This document shows positions 16,920-25,612 of a DNA stretch of 64,000 nucleotides, in pieces. A program made the translations under genes and the position numbers. Origin of the DNA: Photobacterium jeanii (lineage in GTDB: Bacteria > Pseudomonadota > Gammaproteobacteria > Enterobacterales > Vibrionaceae); NCBI RefSeq assembly GCF_001650345.1, contig NZ_LVHF01000012.1, forward strand, positions 1 to 64,000. The letters run 5' to 3'. Every line of letters starts with the position of its first letter. Position 1 is the stretch's first letter. The notes under the pieces are model-generated. The model was not told where the DNA came from. It was given only the letters and a program-made list of their open reading frames with translations, and ran no database searches.

Positions 16920-18596
16920 ATGCCGAGTCTATCGCTGTTGGATTTTAGTTTTGTTGCCTTCGAGTCAGCGAAAACTCCTCTGCATGTATCTGGACTGATT
17001 ATTTTAGATCCGCCAGAAAAGGATGCTGGTAACTTTGCGCAAATGGTTTACGCCAGCTTTTTACAGCAGTCAGAAGCCAGTCAACCATTTAATTGGAAAC
17101 TGAACTGGGGAATTACCGGTAAGCCGCGCTGGGATGTGCTTGATCATATCAATATTGAAGATCATATCCGTTTTACCATGCTGCCAGCGCCAGGTAATGC
17201 TGAGCAACTACAGAAAGTCGCTGGTCGCATTCATGGTCAAGTGCTCGACCGTGCTAAGCCGCTTTGGGAAGTGTGGGTGATTGATGGTTTAGAGAATAAC
17301 CAAGTTGCTTTGATGATGAAAATTCATCACTCGGTAGCTGATGGTATTCGCGCAAGTAGCTTATTCACCAATAGCTGTTCGCCTGACGTTGAAGAGTCGT
17401 TTAACCGTCCACTGTGGCAAAGCGATATGCGTAAAACTTCAGCTCAGCGTCGTCAAGAAAGCCACCTTACTGACATGGTAATGAAAACGGTGAATCAGGC
17501 TTCAAAGCAAGTGTCACTGTTACCTTCAATGTTCCGTCTTGGCACAAAGTTAGCGATGAAGGCGGTGAATTTGGGGCAAACCGATTTAACTCTGCCATTC
17601 TCAGCGCCTAAAACGCCATTCAATGCCAATCCTAAACGTAATCGTGCGCTGAGTTTAGGTGAGTTCTCGATTTCTCAAATCAAACATCTGAGGGCCATCA
17701 CAGGCGCTTCAATGAATGATGTCTTATTTACAGTCTCTGACATTGCGTTAAATCGTTATCTAAAGGATCGTTCTCAGCCGATTAATAAACCACTTGTTGC
17801 CATGATGCCGATTAACTTACGCAATAAGAGTGAGAAAGGGCATGGTAACAAGATGTCGATTGGTAACGTGGAACTGGGGCGTCCTAATCTATCGCCGCTG
17901 GAACGTCTTGAAGCGATTCAAACCGCGACCAATGATCTCAAGCGCGAAGCGTTGGCTATCTCACCAGATGCGTATGTGAATTACTCATTGCTGGTAAATG
18001 GCATCTCATTGATCACAGGTAAACTTGGCATCAATAACTATGTGCCAACGACCACAAATTTACTTATCTCTAATGTCCCTGGCGCCAAAGAGCAGCTGTA
18101 CTTCATGGGGGCAAAAGTGAAGAAGCAATACCCAGTTTCGGTGCTGATGCCTGGACAAACGTTGAACATCACATTCTTTAGTAATGGCGACAATATGTAT
18201 TACTCACTGGTGGCTTGTAATCAATCGCTTCCTGGGTTTGAGGTGATTGCGCAATATATGCAAGAAGCGTTTGAAGAACTAAAACAAGAGATCTTCGAGA
18301 CGGCATGTTTTGAAGTGGCGGAGCGAGTAGAGCCGCATGATGAGGAAAGCCTTGCGGTTGAAGTCGCTGTGTCGGCTGCTGAGAAAGCACTGACGCCTGA
18401 AGATGCAGAGTTTGAACGCATATTACGAGAGAAACAGGCTAAAGTGGTGGCACTGGAAAAGCAACTTGCTGAATTGACAGCGAAGTTATCGTCACAGTTG
18501 GATATTGACCCAGATCTTGAGGCAATGAATCAAGAACTTGATGATGACATAGCTGTTGTTACTAAGCCCAAGAAGAAATTGAGTAAAGCACAGTAA
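16920..18596 (+). CDS. Wax ester synthase/diacylglycerol acyltransferase (WS/DGAT) family
   Basis: 558 residues from the ATG at 16920, preceded by AAGGGA; the frame can extend to a GTG at 16893. The N-terminus MPSLSLLDFSFVAFES is typical of WS/DGAT proteins. The acyltransferase motif HHSVADG lies at 136-142 (HHxxxDG), and the second conserved region NKPLVAMMPINLR, with ISNVPG further on, is present. Such enzymes esterify acyl-CoA to long alcohols or diacylglycerol to make storage lipid. Beyond residue ~450 there is an unusual acidic, coiled-coil-prone tail ending in a Lys-rich stretch. The gene is divergent from the acetyl-CoA hydrolase/transferase and is followed by a strong terminator. Confidence 0.88.
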   Translation: MPSLSLLDFSFVAFESAKTPLHVSGLIILDPPEKDAGNFAQMVYASFLQQSEASQPFNWKLNWGITGKPRWDVLDHINIEDHIRFTMLPAPGNAEQLQKVAGRIHGQVLDRAKPLWEVWVIDGLENNQVALMMKIHHSVADGIRASSLFTNSCSPDVEESFNRPLWQSDMRKTSAQRRQESHLTDMVMKTVNQASKQVSLLPSMFRLGTKLAMKAVNLGQTDLTLPFSAPKTPFNANPKRNRALSLGEFSISQIKHLRAITGASMNDVLFTVSDIALNRYLKDRSQPINKPLVAMMPINLRNKSEKGHGNKMSIGNVELGRPNLSPLERLEAIQTATNDLKREALAISPDAYVNYSLLVNGISLITGKLGINNYVPTTTNLLISNVPGAKEQLYFMGAKVKKQYPVSVLMPGQTLNITFFSNGDNMYYSLVACNQSLPGFEVIAQYMQEAFEELKQEIFETACFEVAERVEPHDEESLAVEVAVSAAEKALTPEDAEFERILREKQAKVVALEKQLAELTAKLSSQLDIDPDLEAMNQELDDDIAVVTKPKKKLSKAQ

Positions 18597-18675
18597 TGAA
18601 ATAAATCTGAATCAGTTCATCTAAAGCTTATTCAGGTTCGTATATCTCTATTTTTCCATTTCTGTTCTAGCGTTT

Positions 18676-18709
18676 GCCGCAACTAGCGTCACTAGTTGCG
18701 GCTTTTTTT
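18676..18709 (+). terminator. Terminator of the WS/DGAT gene
   Basis: An 11-bp stem (GCCGCAACTAG with CTAGTTGCGGC) with a 5-nt loop and seven T residues. It is one of the strongest terminators in the window. Confidence 0.92.
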
Positions 18710-18778
18710 GTTTACCGATTTTCTGGCATAAAATTTTATGAGAATAAAAGCCGCGGGAAGCTGTCTCTGGAAGACAAA

Positions 18779-20431
18779 TTATCGCTTGGCGAAACTGTAT
18801 GTGCGATAGCCGCCAATAAGGTTACGTGCTTTAAAACCATTGTTGACTAGCTGGCGGTAAGCCACGTTACCGCGTAAACCAACTTGACAGTAAATCACGA
18901 TTTCTTTGTCTTTTGGCAGTTCACTCATGCGCTGGCGAAGTTGGTCTACAGGAATATTGATTGCTCCTTCGATAAAGCCAACGTTTTGCAATTCAGCGGG
19001 GTTGCGGACATCAAGTAAGACTTGATCTGCACTGAGCTGCTCGATTTGATCGTAATGAATTGGCGTCGCATCGCCTTTGATAATGTTGTTGGCAACAAAA
19101 GCCGCTTGGTTGATCACGTCTTTAGCGCTACCGAATGGTGGTGCATAAGTGAGTTCAAGGTGCTGTAATTGCTCGACTGTCATACCTGCACGTTGGGCGA
19201 CGGCCATTACATCAATGCGTTTATCAATGCCATCCTTACCAACGGCCTGCGCTCCTAAAATCTTACCGTTTTGCGGGGCAAATAAGAGTTTGAATGACAC
19301 GACTTCAGCGCCCGGGTAATAACTGGCATGGCTTGCGGTGTGAACATACACTTTTTCAAACTCAATGCCATCACGTTTGAGTTGTTTCTCGTTCTTACCG
19401 GTTGATGCCACAGCAAGGTCAAACACCTTACAAATGGCAGTACCTTGTGTGCCTTGGTAACTTTCATTGCGACCCAGCATGTTATCAGCAGCCATACGGC
19501 CTTGACGGTTCGCAGGGCCTGCTAGTGGTACTAAACTTTGTTGACCTGTTACAAAGTCTTTTTCTTCAACCGCATCACCCACAGCGTAAATGAAAGGATC
19601 GCTGGTTTGCATTTGTTCGTTAACCCAAATACCGCCCAACTCACCAAGCGTGAGCCCAGCATTGGCTGCCAGTGTGGTTTCTGGACGAACACCAATAGCC
19701 ATGATGAGGATGCCAGTCTCAAGGGTGTCACCATTATTCAGGGTCAGCGTTAGCGAGTTATTATCTTCATGGTGAATAACAGATTCCAGCGCTACGTTTA
19801 GACGAAGATCAATGCCTTTCTCTTGGATCGTTTGGTGTACAAAGCCAGCCATTTCACGATCTACAGGTGTCATGACTTGATCGGCCATTTCAATCAAGCT
19901 GGTTGGAATACCAAGTTGATGGAAAGCTTCCATCATTTCTAATCCGATAAAACCTCCACCGACGACGGTTGCATGTTGAGGTTGGTTCGTTTTTAAAGTC
20001 GCAATGATTTTATCCATATCTGGAATATTGCGAAGCGAGTGGGTTAATGGGGTTTGGATGCCTTGGATAGGTGGAACAACGGGCGCAGCACCTGGGCTGA
20101 GGAGCAAGAAGTCATAGCTTTCAGTGTACTCGCTACCATCAAGCAAGTTTTTAACGGTAACCTGCTTGGCTTGACGATCGATGCTGATGACTTCATTCAT
20201 CACACGCACGTCAACGTTGAAGCGAGCTAAGAAGCTGTCAGGAGTTTGTAGCAATAATTTTTGGCGATCTTGAATGTCACCACCAATGTGGTAAGGCAAA
20301 CCACAGTTGGCAAATGAAACAAACTCACCGCGTTCGAACATGATAATTTGAGCATCTTCGCTTAAACGACGCGCTCGTGCTGCGGCTGATGCTCCACCTG
20401 CAACGCCCCCAATGATGACAATCTTGGTCAT
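18779..20431 (-). CDS. CoA-disulfide/persulfide reductase fused to rhodanese (CoADR-Rhd)
   Basis: 550 residues from the ATG at 20431, with AGGAG 5 nt upstream (a GTG lies two codons earlier). An N-terminal FAD-binding motif, VIIGGVAGGASAAARARR, leads to the CoADR active-site loop FVSFANCGLPYHIGG, with C43 as the redox cysteine. A second, NAD-binding fold (VVGGGFIGLEMMEAF) and a dimerisation domain follow. A C-terminal rhodanese domain spans ~455-550, with catalytic C515 in VIYCQVGLRG. Such fusions act as NADH:persulfide or CoA-persulfide reductases that handle sulfane sulfur. It is divergent from two YeeE/YedE transporter genes across a palindromic operator-like sequence, which fits one sulfur-response module. 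Confidence 0.9.
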   Translation of the reverse strand: MTKIVIIGGVAGGASAAARARRLSEDAQIIMFERGEFVSFANCGLPYHIGGDIQDRQKLLLQTPDSFLARFNVDVRVMNEVISIDRQAKQVTVKNLLDGSEYTESYDFLLLSPGAAPVVPPIQGIQTPLTHSLRNIPDMDKIIATLKTNQPQHATVVGGGFIGLEMMEAFHQLGIPTSLIEMADQVMTPVDREMAGFVHQTIQEKGIDLRLNVALESVIHHEDNNSLTLTLNNGDTLETGILIMAIGVRPETTLAANAGLTLGELGGIWVNEQMQTSDPFIYAVGDAVEEKDFVTGQQSLVPLAGPANRQGRMAADNMLGRNESYQGTQGTAICKVFDLAVASTGKNEKQLKRDGIEFEKVYVHTASHASYYPGAEVVSFKLLFAPQNGKILGAQAVGKDGIDKRIDVMAVAQRAGMTVEQLQHLELTYAPPFGSAKDVINQAAFVANNIIKGDATPIHYDQIEQLSADQVLLDVRNPAELQNVGFIEGAINIPVDQLRQRMSELPKDKEIVIYCQVGLRGNVAYRQLVNNGFKARNLIGGYRTYSFAKR

Positions 20432-20515
20432 ATTCACTCCTAACAGAAACCGAATCTATGTTTGATGGGGATTACTTTAATATCTTATTTTAGGTTTGTC
20501 TAATTTAATTATTGC

Positions 20516-20537
20516 TTAATTAGTGTTGACTAATTAA
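20516..20537. promoter_or_regulatory. Perfect 22-bp inverted repeat between the divergent sulfur genes
   Basis: Arms TTAATTAG (20516-20523) and CTAATTAA (20530-20537) flank a 6-bp spacer. Part of a second copy (CTAATTTAATTA) lies about 16 bp upstream. The site is roughly central between the reductase gene and the transporter genes, as expected for a dimeric repressor of both promoters. BigR/SqrR-type ArsR repressors often control such genes, but none is encoded in this window. Confidence 0.55.
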
Positions 20538-20646
20538 CTGGCTGGGTTAAGCTTTTGGTTATCAATTACACAATAAGGTTGATAACTGATACTGGCTTTA
20601 TCAAATAGCAGTATGGGATCAGCAATAGATTTAAGAGGATTCTGTT

Positions 20647-21060
20647 ATGGGTGAGTTCCCAATCAGTGCGTTGTTAGGGGGGATGTTGCTTGGCGTGTCG
20701 GCATCTTTGCTGCTTTGGGCTAATGGGCGTGTAGCAGGCATTAGTGGCATTGTGTCTGGTTTGCTAACACCCAAGCAGGGTGAGGTGAATTGGCGAGTGC
20801 TCTTTATTCTCGGCATGGTTGTGGCGAGTCTGTTTGCTCCTTTGATGGGTTTTTCGTTACCAATGTCGTTACCCGTTACTTCAACAGGCATCATGGTTGC
20901 AGCTGGTTTGTTGGTTGGTATTGGCACTAAGTTGGGGAATGGTTGTACCAGCGGACATGGCATTTGCGGGATGGGGCGATTATCTAAACGCTCTATTGTT
21001 GCCACTTTAGTCTTTATGCTGGTGGCTATCGTTACTACCTTCGTTCGTCTACATCTTTAA
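20647..21060 (+). CDS. YeeE/YedE family sulfur transporter half (PmpA-like)
   Basis: 137 residues with about four membrane helices. It carries the YeeE/YedE (DUF395) signature LGNGCTSGHGICGMGR, with cysteines C100 and C107 that relay thiosulfate or sulfane sulfur through the membrane in TsuA-type proteins. AGAGGA lies 8 nt before the ATG. The second half-transporter follows 55 bp downstream, so the two probably assemble as a heteromer. The divergent CoADR-rhodanese gene supports a role in moving sulfur compounds. Transport of thiosulfate is inferred from the family. Confidence 0.85.
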   Translation: MGEFPISALLGGMLLGVSASLLLWANGRVAGISGIVSGLLTPKQGEVNWRVLFILGMVVASLFAPLMGFSLPMSLPVTSTGIMVAAGLLVGIGTKLGNGCTSGHGICGMGRLSKRSIVATLVFMLVAIVTTFVRLHL

Positions 21061-21115
21061 CCGCCTTAATACCTTGAACAGTAAGACTTTAAATCAACAG
21101 AATAGGAGCAATATC

Positions 21116-21544
21116 ATGCAAGCTGTAGTGTCGTTAATCGCTGGTGTGTTATTTGGTTTAGGCATGATGGTGTCTGGTATGGTTGATCCTGCGAAAGTGA
21201 TTGGCTTTCTCGATATTGCTGGTGAGTGGGACCCGAGCTTAGCCTTTGTGATGGGCGGCGCTTTGGCTGTATTTATGCCGTTTTATTGGTTAGTGATCCG
21301 TCGTCGTTCTACTCCAACGTGTGCTGCCGACTTTAAACTCAGCACTAATACAACAGTGGATAAAAAGCTGATCGCCGGAGCAAGCTTATTTGGATTAGGG
21401 TGGGGCATGGCGGGTATCTGTCCAGGACCAGCATTGACATCGCTATCGGGAGGGCAATTACCGATCGTTATTTTTACGCTAAGTATGCTGGTAGGGTTTG
21501 GCGTCATAACCAAGCTTGATCGAACCAAAAGTGCGATCAAATAA
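21116..21544 (+). CDS. YeeE/YedE family sulfur transporter half (PmpB-like)
   Basis: 142 residues from the ATG at 21116, with AGGAG 7 nt upstream; the longer frame starting at a TTG (21074) is less likely. About four membrane helices are visible, with the family motif GWGMAGICPGPAL, C102 being the conserved cysteine, and FGLGMMVSGMVDPAKV near the N-terminus. It complements the preceding 137-residue half. Together they equal one full-length YeeE/YedE protein, so the pair is a split transporter. It is probably co-transcribed with the gene before it. Confidence 0.85.
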   Translation: MQAVVSLIAGVLFGLGMMVSGMVDPAKVIGFLDIAGEWDPSLAFVMGGALAVFMPFYWLVIRRRSTPTCAADFKLSTNTTVDKKLIAGASLFGLGWGMAGICPGPALTSLSGGQLPIVIFTLSMLVGFGVITKLDRTKSAIK

Positions 21545-21662
21545 GCGCTTGTTCAAAGGATTGTGATCTAAATGGCTAAAATCTGGTCGCTTGTGAGTTC
21601 TGCTATTGAATCGCAGAGATAATTTGGTACAACAGACTCAAGTCCCCAAGCAGGAGGCAAGG

Positions 21663-21905
21663 ATGACGATTGCCAATAAATTATTAAGCCCAGCGATTAT
21701 AGAACAAGCCAAAAAGGAAGGCGCATTGAATGCGTTGGAAACTGTTTATGCCAAAGCGCGTTACGCACATTTTAAGCGTGTAAAGTGGGGACATGAATTT
21801 TTCGATGGTATTCAGTTTGGTGACGGTAGCTTAATTGCCGTCAAACCGGGGCAATTTAATCGCTTAACCTTAGTGGCAGTGTCGTCTGAAGCTGCGTTAG
21901 CTTAA
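21663..21905 (+). CDS. Small hypothetical protein, 80 residues
   Basis: 80 residues from the ATG at 21663, which has AGGAGG upstream; an upstream TTG start (21606) is less likely. The protein is soluble and basic in the middle (YAKARYAHFKRVKWGHEFF) with a hydrophobic C-terminus. I do not recognise the family. It is 118 bp after the PmpB-like gene on the same strand and is followed by a terminator, so it may be the last gene of the sulfur operon or stand alone. Confidence 0.65.
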   Translation: MTIANKLLSPAIIEQAKKEGALNALETVYAKARYAHFKRVKWGHEFFDGIQFGDGSLIAVKPGQFNRLTLVAVSSEAALA

Positions 21906-21988
21906 ATACGACAAGTGGCTAACTCGGTCGTTAGCAATCTTGTCACTGTAAAATTTGCTGTTGGGATGAATTCTCACCAAATAAATGT

Positions 21989-22019
21989 AATCCGTAGGTT
22001 TTGCCTGCGGATTTTTTTT
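21989..22019 (+). terminator. Terminator after the 80-residue gene
   Basis: An ATCCGTAGG/CCTGCGGAT stem with one G-T pair, a short TTTTG loop and eight T residues. It cleanly separates the sulfur module from the permease unit. Confidence 0.85.
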
Positions 22020-22058
22020 GCTCTATGTACTGTAGGTATACATCTACACTGGATAAAG

Positions 22059-22074
22059 TGTGACGAGCGTCACG
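22059..22074 (+). promoter_or_regulatory. Putative CRP site
   Basis: TGTGA-CGAGCG-TCACG matches the CRP consensus TGTGA-N6-TCACA at nine of ten fixed positions. It lies about 190 bp before a small leader reading frame and 480 bp before the permease start, which suggests catabolite control. This is a motif match only. Confidence 0.5.
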
Positions 22075-22251
22075 TTTTATCGGTTGGAGTGAAACTTTCT
22101 CAAATTGTGTATTGTGCTTTGCTGTCTAGATTATTACTTTGCTATTTGACCGAACACACAACATTTATCACTGACCATGAAAATGTTGTTTGATGGCAGA
22201 AGGATTGCCGTCGTAAGAAGTAATGGAATAGATCGATTCAGGAGTACGATA

Positions 22252-22413
22252 ATGAGCCACCCTCTCAATGGAGCGAGCGAAGCTTCAGGTGAACCCACCA
22301 TGTCGTTGTTATGCGACAGGATGAAACATTCACAGACCACACAATCTTTATCCCCTTCTTTTGCCTTAACGCAAACACTTCGTTTTTCGTTTATTAAGCG
22401 CTATTGCGCCTAA
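22252..22413 (+). CDS. Possible 53-residue leader peptide of the permease gene
   Basis: The ATG at 22252 has an excellent Shine-Dalgarno site (AGGAG, 7 nt upstream) and an open frame of 53 codons ending at TAA 22413, 138 bp before the permease start. The peptide is Ser- and Arg-rich and ends in FSFIKRYCA, with no Trp and one Tyr. Within the frame lie hairpins such as GGTG-AACC-CACC and TGTCG/CGACA. The setting recalls tnaC-type leaders with CRP control ahead of aromatic permeases, but this is an analogy. It could also be a short structured RNA rather than a coding sequence. Confidence 0.4.
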   Translation: MSHPLNGASEASGEPTMSLLCDRMKHSQTTQSLSPSFALTQTLRFSFIKRYCA

Positions 22414-22551
22414 TTCACCCCTAAGCATTCTACTGCTTGTTGATTAGAACATTACTTGGGCCATGTGGCTGAATCCAATAGCTTGAAATAGGTATTGGTG
22501 TTGTAAGTAATAGAACGAAAACGAATAACTAAACGCGTTAAGGAATTTATT

Positions 22552-23736
22552 GTGAATTTGAAATTATTAGGCAGTGCACTAATCATTGCCGGAACTGCGT
22601 TAGGCGCAGGTATGCTTGCTATCCCTATGGTATTGGCGCAATTTGGCCTGCTATGGGGTACTTTGTTAATGCTTGTGATTTGGTCAGGCACCACATACGC
22701 CGCGTTACTGCTGCTTGAAGCGAGCATTAAAGCGGGCGGTGGTTTAAGCATGAATACTATTGCTCGTAAAACATTGGGTAAAGGCGGGCAAGTGCTGACT
22801 AACGGTCTGCTTTATGCGCTACTTGTATGTCTGCTAATGGCTTACATCATTGGTGCGGGCGATCTATTGAAGAAAATGCTAGCTACCGTAGGGTTTGACC
22901 TCTCTATGATGCAGGCGCAAATTGCGTTTACTTTGATTGCAGGCGCTGTGGTTGCTGCGGGCACTGCGGTAGTAGATAAGTTAAACCGTGTACTGTTTGG
23001 CATGATGTTAGTTGTACTGGTGATGACGCTGTTCTCGTTACTACCAAGCATGACAGTTGAAAATCTGTTAACCGTGACCAGTGATAATAAGATTGATCTG
23101 ATCAAAACCAGTTCTGTATTGTTCACCAGTTTTGGCTTCATGGTTGTTATTCCTTCTTTGGTTACTTACAACGAAGGCGTTAGCCAGAAACAATTGCGAA
23201 ACATGGTAATCATTGGCTCTGTCATTCCACTATTTTGCTACCTTCTGTGGTTATACGCAGCAGTAGGTAACCTTACCTCTGATCAACTAACCCATTTTGC
23301 TAATGTTTCTGAGCTGATTGCAGCACTTGGTACCAAGTACAGCAGTATTCATAGCATTTTGTCAGTGTTCACTGGGCTTGCATTGTTAACATCATTCTTG
23401 GGTGTGGCGATGTCACTATTCCACCAAAATGAGGACGCGTTCAAGCAAAATCGAGCAGTAACTTACGTTCTGACTTTCATTTTGCCATTGATTGGTGCGT
23501 TGTTGGCTGCCGATAAGTTCCTAGCTGTATTGGGTTATGCCGGCATTATTTTGGTGTTCTTGGCTGTATTCGTACCAATGGCAATGATCATCAAAGTTCG
23601 CGGTAATGAGCCACAAGATCAAAATCTATCAATCAACCCAGATGGTACTGCAATGTATCAAGCGGGTGGTGGTCAAATGGCATTAGGCTTGAGCTTCTTG
23701 TTTGGTTGTTTCCTCCTTATGGCTCAAGTGATTTAA
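22552..23736 (+). CDS. Aromatic amino-acid permease (TyrP/Mtr/TnaB family)
   Basis: 394 residues starting at GTG 22552, with AAGGA 7 nt upstream. Eleven hydrophobic segments are apparent. The opening LLGSALIIAGTALGAGMLAIP is the hallmark of the hydroxy/aromatic amino acid permease (HAAAP) family, in which the GAGMLAIP turn binds substrate. Likely function is proton-driven uptake of tyrosine or tryptophan across the inner membrane. I cannot separate TyrP from Mtr or TnaB by eye. Upstream lie a CRP-like site and a leader frame. A terminator follows. Confidence 0.87.
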   Translation: MNLKLLGSALIIAGTALGAGMLAIPMVLAQFGLLWGTLLMLVIWSGTTYAALLLLEASIKAGGGLSMNTIARKTLGKGGQVLTNGLLYALLVCLLMAYIIGAGDLLKKMLATVGFDLSMMQAQIAFTLIAGAVVAAGTAVVDKLNRVLFGMMLVVLVMTLFSLLPSMTVENLLTVTSDNKIDLIKTSSVLFTSFGFMVVIPSLVTYNEGVSQKQLRNMVIIGSVIPLFCYLLWLYAAVGNLTSDQLTHFANVSELIAALGTKYSSIHSILSVFTGLALLTSFLGVAMSLFHQNEDAFKQNRAVTYVLTFILPLIGALLAADKFLAVLGYAGIILVFLAVFVPMAMIIKVRGNEPQDQNLSINPDGTAMYQAGGGQMALGLSFLFGCFLLMAQVI

Positions 23737-23797
23737 GTCAAGAATCACGCTTACATCATTGCTGAAATTCGTTACAGACTTTCGCAATACTCTTCTC

Positions 23798-23823
23798 AAG
23801 GCATACCTCGGTATGCCTTTTTC
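23798..23823 (+). terminator. Terminator of the permease gene
   Basis: A 10-bp stem (AAGGCATACC with GGTATGCCTT) with a 2-nt gap at the apex (so the top pair probably opens), followed by TTTTTC. Confidence 0.8.
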
Positions 23824-24124
23824 GTATCTGACATCCATTGTATTTTGTGTGCGAAGTTATTTCGTACGTAACTTACAGTAAAGGTTTGATTTAAAATCAA
23901 ATGGTAGGTATATTATACCGAACCTTGATTACATCCAGTTTTTATATGGTTTATATAAAATTGATAACTGCTTAATATTTATTAAAACAGGGTTCAATTG
24001 CTGGGTGTTTTGTGTCAAACTTGCGCCAAAATTTAAAGTTGCTAGCTGCTCCTTTTAGGCTGAGGCTAGTAACTCTATGAAAAACAAATAATTATTAGTT
24101 AACTTCTTAGTGGTAGATATTGAT
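23824..24124. other. Promoter region of the lipoprotein operon
   Basis: 300 bp, AT-rich around 23880-23990, with no reading frame or RNA gene that I can support. It should contain the promoter of the three-lipoprotein operon; I see no recognisable operator. Confidence 0.4.
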
Positions 24125-24721
24125 ATGAATAAAGTATTGTTGAAACTTATGGTTGGTCTGGGTGTATTGACTGTTGTGGGCTGTTCTAGCATCGAAACTG
24201 CAGAAGATATTCAGAAAGCTGACTGTTATTTCCCTGATGCGCCTTCAAAAGAAGCACCTAAATGGGTTTGTGAAGTAACACCTAAAGGTTACGAAATCAT
24301 TGGTGTTGGTTACGCGAAGAAAAGTGTTGCAGGCTCTGGCATTATGCGCGAAATCGCTCTAAACAATGCTCAGCAGCGTTTGGCTTCTCAAATGGAAAAC
24401 AACATCAAGAGCAAGTTTGATGCTGTTACTCAACAAACGACCACAACATCTAAGACCGTAAGCGATGAGCAAGTGTCAGAGATGGTTGAAATCACTATCA
24501 ATAACGTAGTGAGCACAGTGATCCGTGATGCACGTGTAATGACTACGCTAACATCGCCAACAGGTGGTATGTACACTTTGGTAGCAATGACAACAGATGC
24601 TTACCAAGCAAACATGGCTGCAGCAATTGAAAAAGCACGCAATGAAGCGATCTGGAACAAGCTGGAATCTGCTGAAGCACAAGAAACAATGAAGAAAGCG
24701 CTTGATTCTCTAGAGGGTTAA
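24125..24721 (+). CDS. LPP20 family lipoprotein
   Basis: 198 residues from the ATG at 24125 (a GTG five codons earlier is possible). The lipoprotein signal ends in VVGC with C20 as the lipidated cysteine. The body matches LPP20-type lipoproteins: APKWVCEVTPKGYEIIGVGYA, then a helical region with repeated Gln/Thr. Such proteins are anchored in the outer membrane; FlgP of the Vibrio flagellum belongs to the same family, but no flagellar genes are nearby. The next gene starts 3 nt after its stop, so translation is coupled. It is the first of three co-transcribed lipoprotein genes. Confidence 0.82.
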   Translation: MNKVLLKLMVGLGVLTVVGCSSIETAEDIQKADCYFPDAPSKEAPKWVCEVTPKGYEIIGVGYAKKSVAGSGIMREIALNNAQQRLASQMENNIKSKFDAVTQQTTTTSKTVSDEQVSEMVEITINNVVSTVIRDARVMTTLTSPTGGMYTLVAMTTDAYQANMAAAIEKARNEAIWNKLESAEAQETMKKALDSLEG

Positions 24722-24724
24722 TCA

Positions 24725-25612
24725 ATGAATGCCAAAATCAAATCAGTGATCGGTGTTGTTGCAGTTGCTGCAACGTTACTGACATCGGGCTGTGCTTTTT
24801 ACAAAGAAATTGGTTCGAACATTGCTGCGCCTAGCAACAAGGGCATCAACTACAAAGAGATGAAAATCAGTAACTTTGACTCTTCAGAAAAGAGTAAAGG
24901 GTCTGTGTTCTCTAAGATGGTACGTAGCAAGATTCGTGACTACGGTTACGCCGATCCTGCAAGTGATGCGCTAGGTATTGTTGTAACTGGCGATATTAGC
25001 TGGGACAAAGACGAGTCAACGTGGAAAGAAGAAGTTAAGTCTGACGACGGTAACTACTTCCGCTACTACGCTAAGCGTACTCGTTCTGCAACGGTGACAT
25101 ATTCTGTGAAGAAAAATGGTCGCGAAGTCGTATCGGGTAGCCACTTTAGTCAATCTAACAGCGAACGTAGCGATCTAGACAGCATTGGTGCTGCGCATAG
25201 TAAGCTTCAAGGTTGGGACAGCATGAATAATGCAATTTTAGAAGACCTTTCTACTCGTGTTGCCCAAGATCTCACACCACACCAAAAGTACATTACTGTA
25301 CGTTTATTGAGTGGTGATGATGAGAGTATTGATCTAGCGAACGAATACGCTGAGCGTCAACGTTACGACCAAGCTTATGCAATGTTCCAACAAATTGCGC
25401 AAGCGTCACCAAACGTTGCAGACCAAGCGATTTCGCTGCACAACATGGGCATGATTAAGTTCCTTGAGAGCGACTTTAAAGAAGCTTACAAGCTGATCAA
25501 AAAAGCCAATGTTGTTGACCCGAAAAACATGGAAATCTTAGATTCGATTCCTATGGTTGAAAACTACTTCCAAATGAGCAAGAGCCACGATGAACAAGTT
25601 AAAGCTTCTTAG
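24725..25612 (+). CDS. Lipoprotein with C-terminal TPR-like repeats
   Basis: 295 residues. The lipobox is TSGC with C23. Residues ~45-190 form a domain with alternating strands (SNFDSSEKSKGSVFSKMVRSKIRDYG), resembling periplasmic domains that assemble with LPP20 proteins. Residues ~205-275 contain about two TPR-like helix pairs (AYAMFQQIAQASPNVADQAISLHNMGMI is in this part). The gene starts 3 nt after the first lipoprotein gene and its last 23 nt overlap the next. I cannot name the family. The three proteins probably form one outer-membrane complex. Confidence 0.75.
   Translation: MNAKIKSVIGVVAVAATLLTSGCAFYKEIGSNIAAPSNKGINYKEMKISNFDSSEKSKGSVFSKMVRSKIRDYGYADPASDALGIVVTGDISWDKDESTWKEEVKSDDGNYFRYYAKRTRSATVTYSVKKNGREVVSGSHFSQSNSERSDLDSIGAAHSKLQGWDSMNNAILEDLSTRVAQDLTPHQKYITVRLLSGDDESIDLANEYAERQRYDQAYAMFQQIAQASPNVADQAISLHNMGMIKFLESDFKEAYKLIKKANVVDPKNMEILDSIPMVENYFQMSKSHDEQVKAS

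Noticed and set aside
22177-22340. Glycine-riboswitch-like sequence in the permease leader
   Set aside because: The CTTCAGGTGAA segment recalls part of the aptamer, but the other conserved boxes are missing.
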